NCBI GenBank assembly: GCA_035631655.1
Contig: DASQIH010000181.1
Location: 62,001-126,000 of the forward strand
Reading direction: 5' to 3'
DNA: 64,000 nucleotides
Origin: Gp1-AA122 sp035631655
GTDB lineage: Bacteria; Acidobacteriota; Terriglobia; Terriglobales; Acidobacteriaceae
Made by a program: the position numbers and the translations under genes. Shown one piece after another: positions 61,369 to 64,000 of the stretch (the first letter of the stretch is position 1; every line of letters begins with the position of its first letter). The notes under the pieces were generated by a model, which saw only the letters and a program-made list of their open reading frames with translations, made no database searches and was not told the origin of the DNA.

Positions 61369-63036
61369 TCAGGGCTTTTGAAGCAGCACACCAGCGTCGG
61401 CTTTGCTCCACAGCTTTTCCGCGGGCGCCAAGTCCTCCTTGGCAACTTGCGTGTTTCCATTGTGTTCCGCTACCAACGCAACCGCAAAATAGCCTCCCGC
61501 ATAACTCGGATCATGCTTGACCATCTTATCCGCGGTCGCTTCGGCCAGTTCCCAGTCGCCGACCTCTCGCGCCAAACGGGCGATGTATTCAAGTTGAAAC
61601 AGAGCCTCGCTCCATGCATCCGGGCCGGGTACCGCAACAACCTCTTTCTCAAACTGGTCCATTAGCCGGTTTCCTTCATCCCATTTTTTCCCACGGAGCA
61701 GGATTTCGGCGCGCAACAGGGTAGCATCATGGAGCAATTTCAAGACTCCAACATGAATCTGTTCCGTTTCTTGTTCTGCTAGTTGCAATTCGTTGTTTGC
61801 CTCATTTGTCCGACCCATCGCTGCAAGCGCGCGCCCGGCTAATGCATGCCCTGCAAATCGCGACATAGCCCAATTGCTTTTGATTAGTTCTTGACAAGCT
61901 ATAAGAGCTTCCTGAGCGCGACCTCGATCCAACAAAAATTCCGGCCATGCTTTGCGATTGTAATCAGAGAAGTCGGTATAAGCAGGCAGCGCATATGCCT
62001 GCCGGAATGCAGTTTCAGCGGCTTTCATCTGCCCCAGGGACTCATAACTCAACGCCAGAAGCTGCAGATTATGCGCGTGGTGCCAGTCGAGTCGCGGAGG
62101 GATGTTTTCCGCACGATAGTAGGCTTCCTCCAATTGCTCCGCCCTAAGGAACTCTTGGATGGCCTCCTCGGTCCGGCCCACTCGACGGAGGTCGTGCCCG
62201 TGCATGTGGTGTGCATGAGGAATCGCGGGAGCTAGCTGCACATAGATTTCACTTTGTTCCAACGCTTCTTTTATGGGCCCGTGGCTTTCAAAGGTATGCG
62301 CCAGATAATGATGTGCGGCAAAATTGTCCGGAGATACTTTCAGGGCTGTCTCGTAAAACGCGATGGTGTCGACTCCACCACCTTGCCCGTGCGCGGTGGG
62401 TGTGCCTTCATCGGCAAATCCGCGCAAAATCCACAGCCACGGATCGCCAGGATTGGCCACCAACGCGTCCGTGATGGCCTGCCGATAAGCGAAATACTTC
62501 TGAAGGTTCCCGCTGTCCTGGAGGTAATCGAGCTGCCGAGCGCGAATCGTAATTCGCGCGCGTTCCCGTTGACTCGACTTCTCCCCAAGCGATTCTGTTT
62601 TCTCAAAAGCCGCGCGCGCGCCTGCATAATCCTGCAAACCGATAGAGGCATCGCTCAAACCGAGGTACGCCATCGCTAGGGAAGGATCCAACCGCAAGGC
62701 CTGGTTGAAGGACCGCGCCGCTTCGATCCAGACGAAGGAATGCAAATATGCGAGCCCTTGATCGTAATAGGACTGCGCCTCGGGCGAGGTTGTGGTCACC
62801 TCTTCGTGCACCTTGCCGATTCCCTGCCGCAAAGGGAGCGGCCGTTCCAGGAGTTCCTGGGGCACCCAGCCGACGGCACCCGCTGGTTGATGACCTTCGT
62901 GCTGGCCTAGCGCGGGTCCAGCGGCAGAAGCAAGCCAGATCACGTAACAAGCAAACGCCAGCATGCGCGGTACGGCGCCTGATAAGAGCACTATGCTTAA
63001 GAAGCTCTTGTTTTTTCGCAAGGAGAGCACGTTCAA
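61369..63036 (-). CDS. Exported TPR-repeat protein
   Basis: A 555-residue protein with an N-terminal signal/anchor (about 22-44, ending GPALGQH). Many tetratricopeptide-like repeats follow (AQSYYDQGLAYLHSFVWIEAARSFNQALRLDPS is the clearest, near 87-120). His-rich stretches occur mid-protein (HAHHMHGHDL; DWHHAHNL), which may bind metal. It probably acts as a periplasmic scaffold. It lies outside the ICE on the chromosomal side. Confidence 0.88.
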   Translation of the reverse strand: MNVLSLRKNKSFLSIVLLSGAVPRMLAFACYVIWLASAAGPALGQHEGHQPAGAVGWVPQELLERPLPLRQGIGKVHEEVTTTSPEAQSYYDQGLAYLHSFVWIEAARSFNQALRLDPSLAMAYLGLSDASIGLQDYAGARAAFEKTESLGEKSSQRERARITIRARQLDYLQDSGNLQKYFAYRQAITDALVANPGDPWLWILRGFADEGTPTAHGQGGGVDTIAFYETALKVSPDNFAAHHYLAHTFESHGPIKEALEQSEIYVQLAPAIPHAHHMHGHDLRRVGRTEEAIQEFLRAEQLEEAYYRAENIPPRLDWHHAHNLQLLALSYESLGQMKAAETAFRQAYALPAYTDFSDYNRKAWPEFLLDRGRAQEALIACQELIKSNWAMSRFAGHALAGRALAAMGRTNEANNELQLAEQETEQIHVGVLKLLHDATLLRAEILLRGKKWDEGNRLMDQFEKEVVAVPGPDAWSEALFQLEYIARLAREVGDWELAEATADKMVKHDPSYAGGYFAVALVAEHNGNTQVAKEDLAPAEKLWSKADAGVLLQKP

Positions 63037-63130
63037 ATTTTCACGATCTCAGCGGTTATCTATGATATCCGACGCCCCGTCGCATTGCTAACGAACTCGG
63101 TTCGTTCATCCAAGTGCGGACACTCTCGTG

Positions 63131-63167
63131 CCAAAAGAAAAGGGCCCTCGGACTATACGAGGGCCCC
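63131..63167 (-). terminator. Rho-independent terminator of the right-edge TonB receptor gene
   Basis: On the minus strand GGGCCCTCG and CGAGGGCCC (63166-63158 and 63150-63142) form a perfect 9-bp stem with a 7-nt loop, followed by TTTTCTTTT. It lies just past the receptor stop. Confidence 0.95.
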
Positions 63168-63188
63168 ATGACATCGAGTTATCGATGC

Positions 63189-64000
63189 CTAGAATTCAAA
63201 CCGAACAGCGAATTCCATCTCGCGCGCTCCGCCACGTGGTCCTGCCGTTGCTGTGACTTGCCCGAATGTGCTCGGAGAAGTCGGATCAAGAGAAGCAAAA
63301 ATGTCACTAAAATTGACCGTGTTGAAGACGTTAAATGCGGTTACGCGGAACTGTAGGCGCTGCGATTCCTTCCAGGGCATCCTAAAACTCTTGTAGACAC
63401 CCATGTCTGTAACAAAATATGCAGGGCCGCGGAAGACGTTACGCGAGCCATCCGCTCCCGGAAGCGTAGGTACGATCATGTTAAGCGTATTTGTCGGATT
63501 TGAGAAAAGGTTCGGAAGACAAGCCGGCGGAGGATTGGAAACAGGAATGCATCGGTTCAGACTTGTGCTGATCGGCTGTGTTACCGTCCCAAAAGGTGTT
63601 AGAAAGAAGTTGGTTGGAAAATTGAAACCATTGGCGGGGCCCAACGGGAACCCCGTATGGAAACGCAGCGTGCCGCTCCACTCCCACCCGCCAATGGTAG
63701 CATCCTTGATGTACCCGGAAGTGGCCCCAAACTTCTTTCCTTTGCCGAAAGGCAGATCTACTAGCCAGAAGCCGTTAATATTATGCCGCAAGTCAAAGTC
63801 TGAAGGGGCACGATTCGCCCGTAGATCGAATGGATTTTGAATCAAGCCGTTCAAAGTACCATTGGTGAGGTTCCCATTTGGGACGTTGTCCTGGTTCTCG
63901 GCGCCGGAAGTGTTGTCAATTCCTTTGGAGTAGACGTAATTAACGCCGTAGACCAGAGGCCCGGAAGACTTCCGGACAGAAACTTGTAAGCTGTGATAAT
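63189..64000 (-). CDS. TonB-dependent receptor, Oar-like, C-terminal part (truncated by window edge)
   Basis: The last ~270 codons of an outer-membrane receptor running leftward; the frame is open to the window edge. Recognisable are the barrel strands SLQVSVRKSSGPLVYGVNY and DFDLRHNINGFWLVDLPFGKGK, a FRVTAFNVFNTVNFSD motif typical of Acidobacteriota TonB receptors, and the terminal REMEFAVRFEF with a final Phe. The ligand is unknown. It is chromosomal, not part of the ICE. Confidence 0.9.
   Translation of the reverse strand, partial: YHSLQVSVRKSSGPLVYGVNYVYSKGIDNTSGAENQDNVPNGNLTNGTLNGLIQNPFDLRANRAPSDFDLRHNINGFWLVDLPFGKGKKFGATSGYIKDATIGGWEWSGTLRFHTGFPLGPANGFNFPTNFFLTPFGTVTQPISTSLNRCIPVSNPPPACLPNLFSNPTNTLNMIVPTLPGADGSRNVFRGPAYFVTDMGVYKSFRMPWKESQRLQFRVTAFNVFNTVNFSDIFASLDPTSPSTFGQVTATAGPRGGAREMEFAVRFEF

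Overview
This window looks like part of an Acidobacteriota (Terriglobia-type) chromosome. The inference rests on two large Oar-like TonB-dependent receptors with an N-terminal carboxypeptidase-regulatory-like domain, an RskA-type anti-sigma factor and moderately high GC; no 16S or housekeeping marker lies in the window. About 61 kb of the 64 kb reads as one integrative and conjugative element (ICE) or large integrated plasmid. The right boundary is a tRNA-Pro(CGG) gene near 61.2 kb and the left end lies outside the window.

Layout: (i) 0-3.8 kb: an edge-truncated gene, a plasmid-related small protein and a ParB-like protein, preceded by a strongly folded leader. (ii) 3.9-6.5 kb: two divergent regulators with S24/LexA-like C-termini, one a tandem duplication of the whole module. 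(iii) 6.6-17.1 kb: a lasso-type RiPP locus. B1 (PqqD/RRE), B2 (transglutaminase-like protease), the asparagine-synthetase-like cyclase and a 44-codon precursor run rightward. They converge on a leftward operon of ECF sigma factor, anti-sigma factor, TonB receptor and an S9-family putative lasso isopeptidase. (iv) 17.1-19.6 kb: two duplicated small Xre regulators and a PAS/PAS/GAF sensor without a kinase domain. (v) 20-34.4 kb: a probable anti-phage island. A GHKL ATPase and a DruA-like (DUF4338) protein face a four-gene operon encoding two unknown proteins, a 1.8-kb-residue DEAH/DUF1998 helicase resembling DruE and a Cas4/AddB-like nuclease. (vi) 34.4-42.7 kb: a repeat element and a metal/drug efflux operon (TolC, adaptor, HME-RND pump, MFS). 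(vii) 43-60.6 kb: ssb, a sigma-like regulator, a nearly complete TrbC-to-TrbB type IV secretion system, coupling protein, RepB-type primase, excisionase-like protein and tyrosine integrase. (viii) 60.6-61.3 kb: a cluster of tRNA genes and tRNA relics. (ix) 61.4-64 kb: ordinary chromosome (TPR protein and another TonB receptor).

The ICE backbone (ParB, SSB, T4SS, VirD4, primase, Xis/Int) mobilises three cargo modules: lasso peptide synthesis and uptake, phage defence, and efflux. Several ICE operons (parB, ssb, the coupling-protein operon) start behind unusual, highly base-paired leaders, and one of these is duplicated. These leaders, the atypical lasso precursor and the composite Druantia-like island are the most interesting signals.
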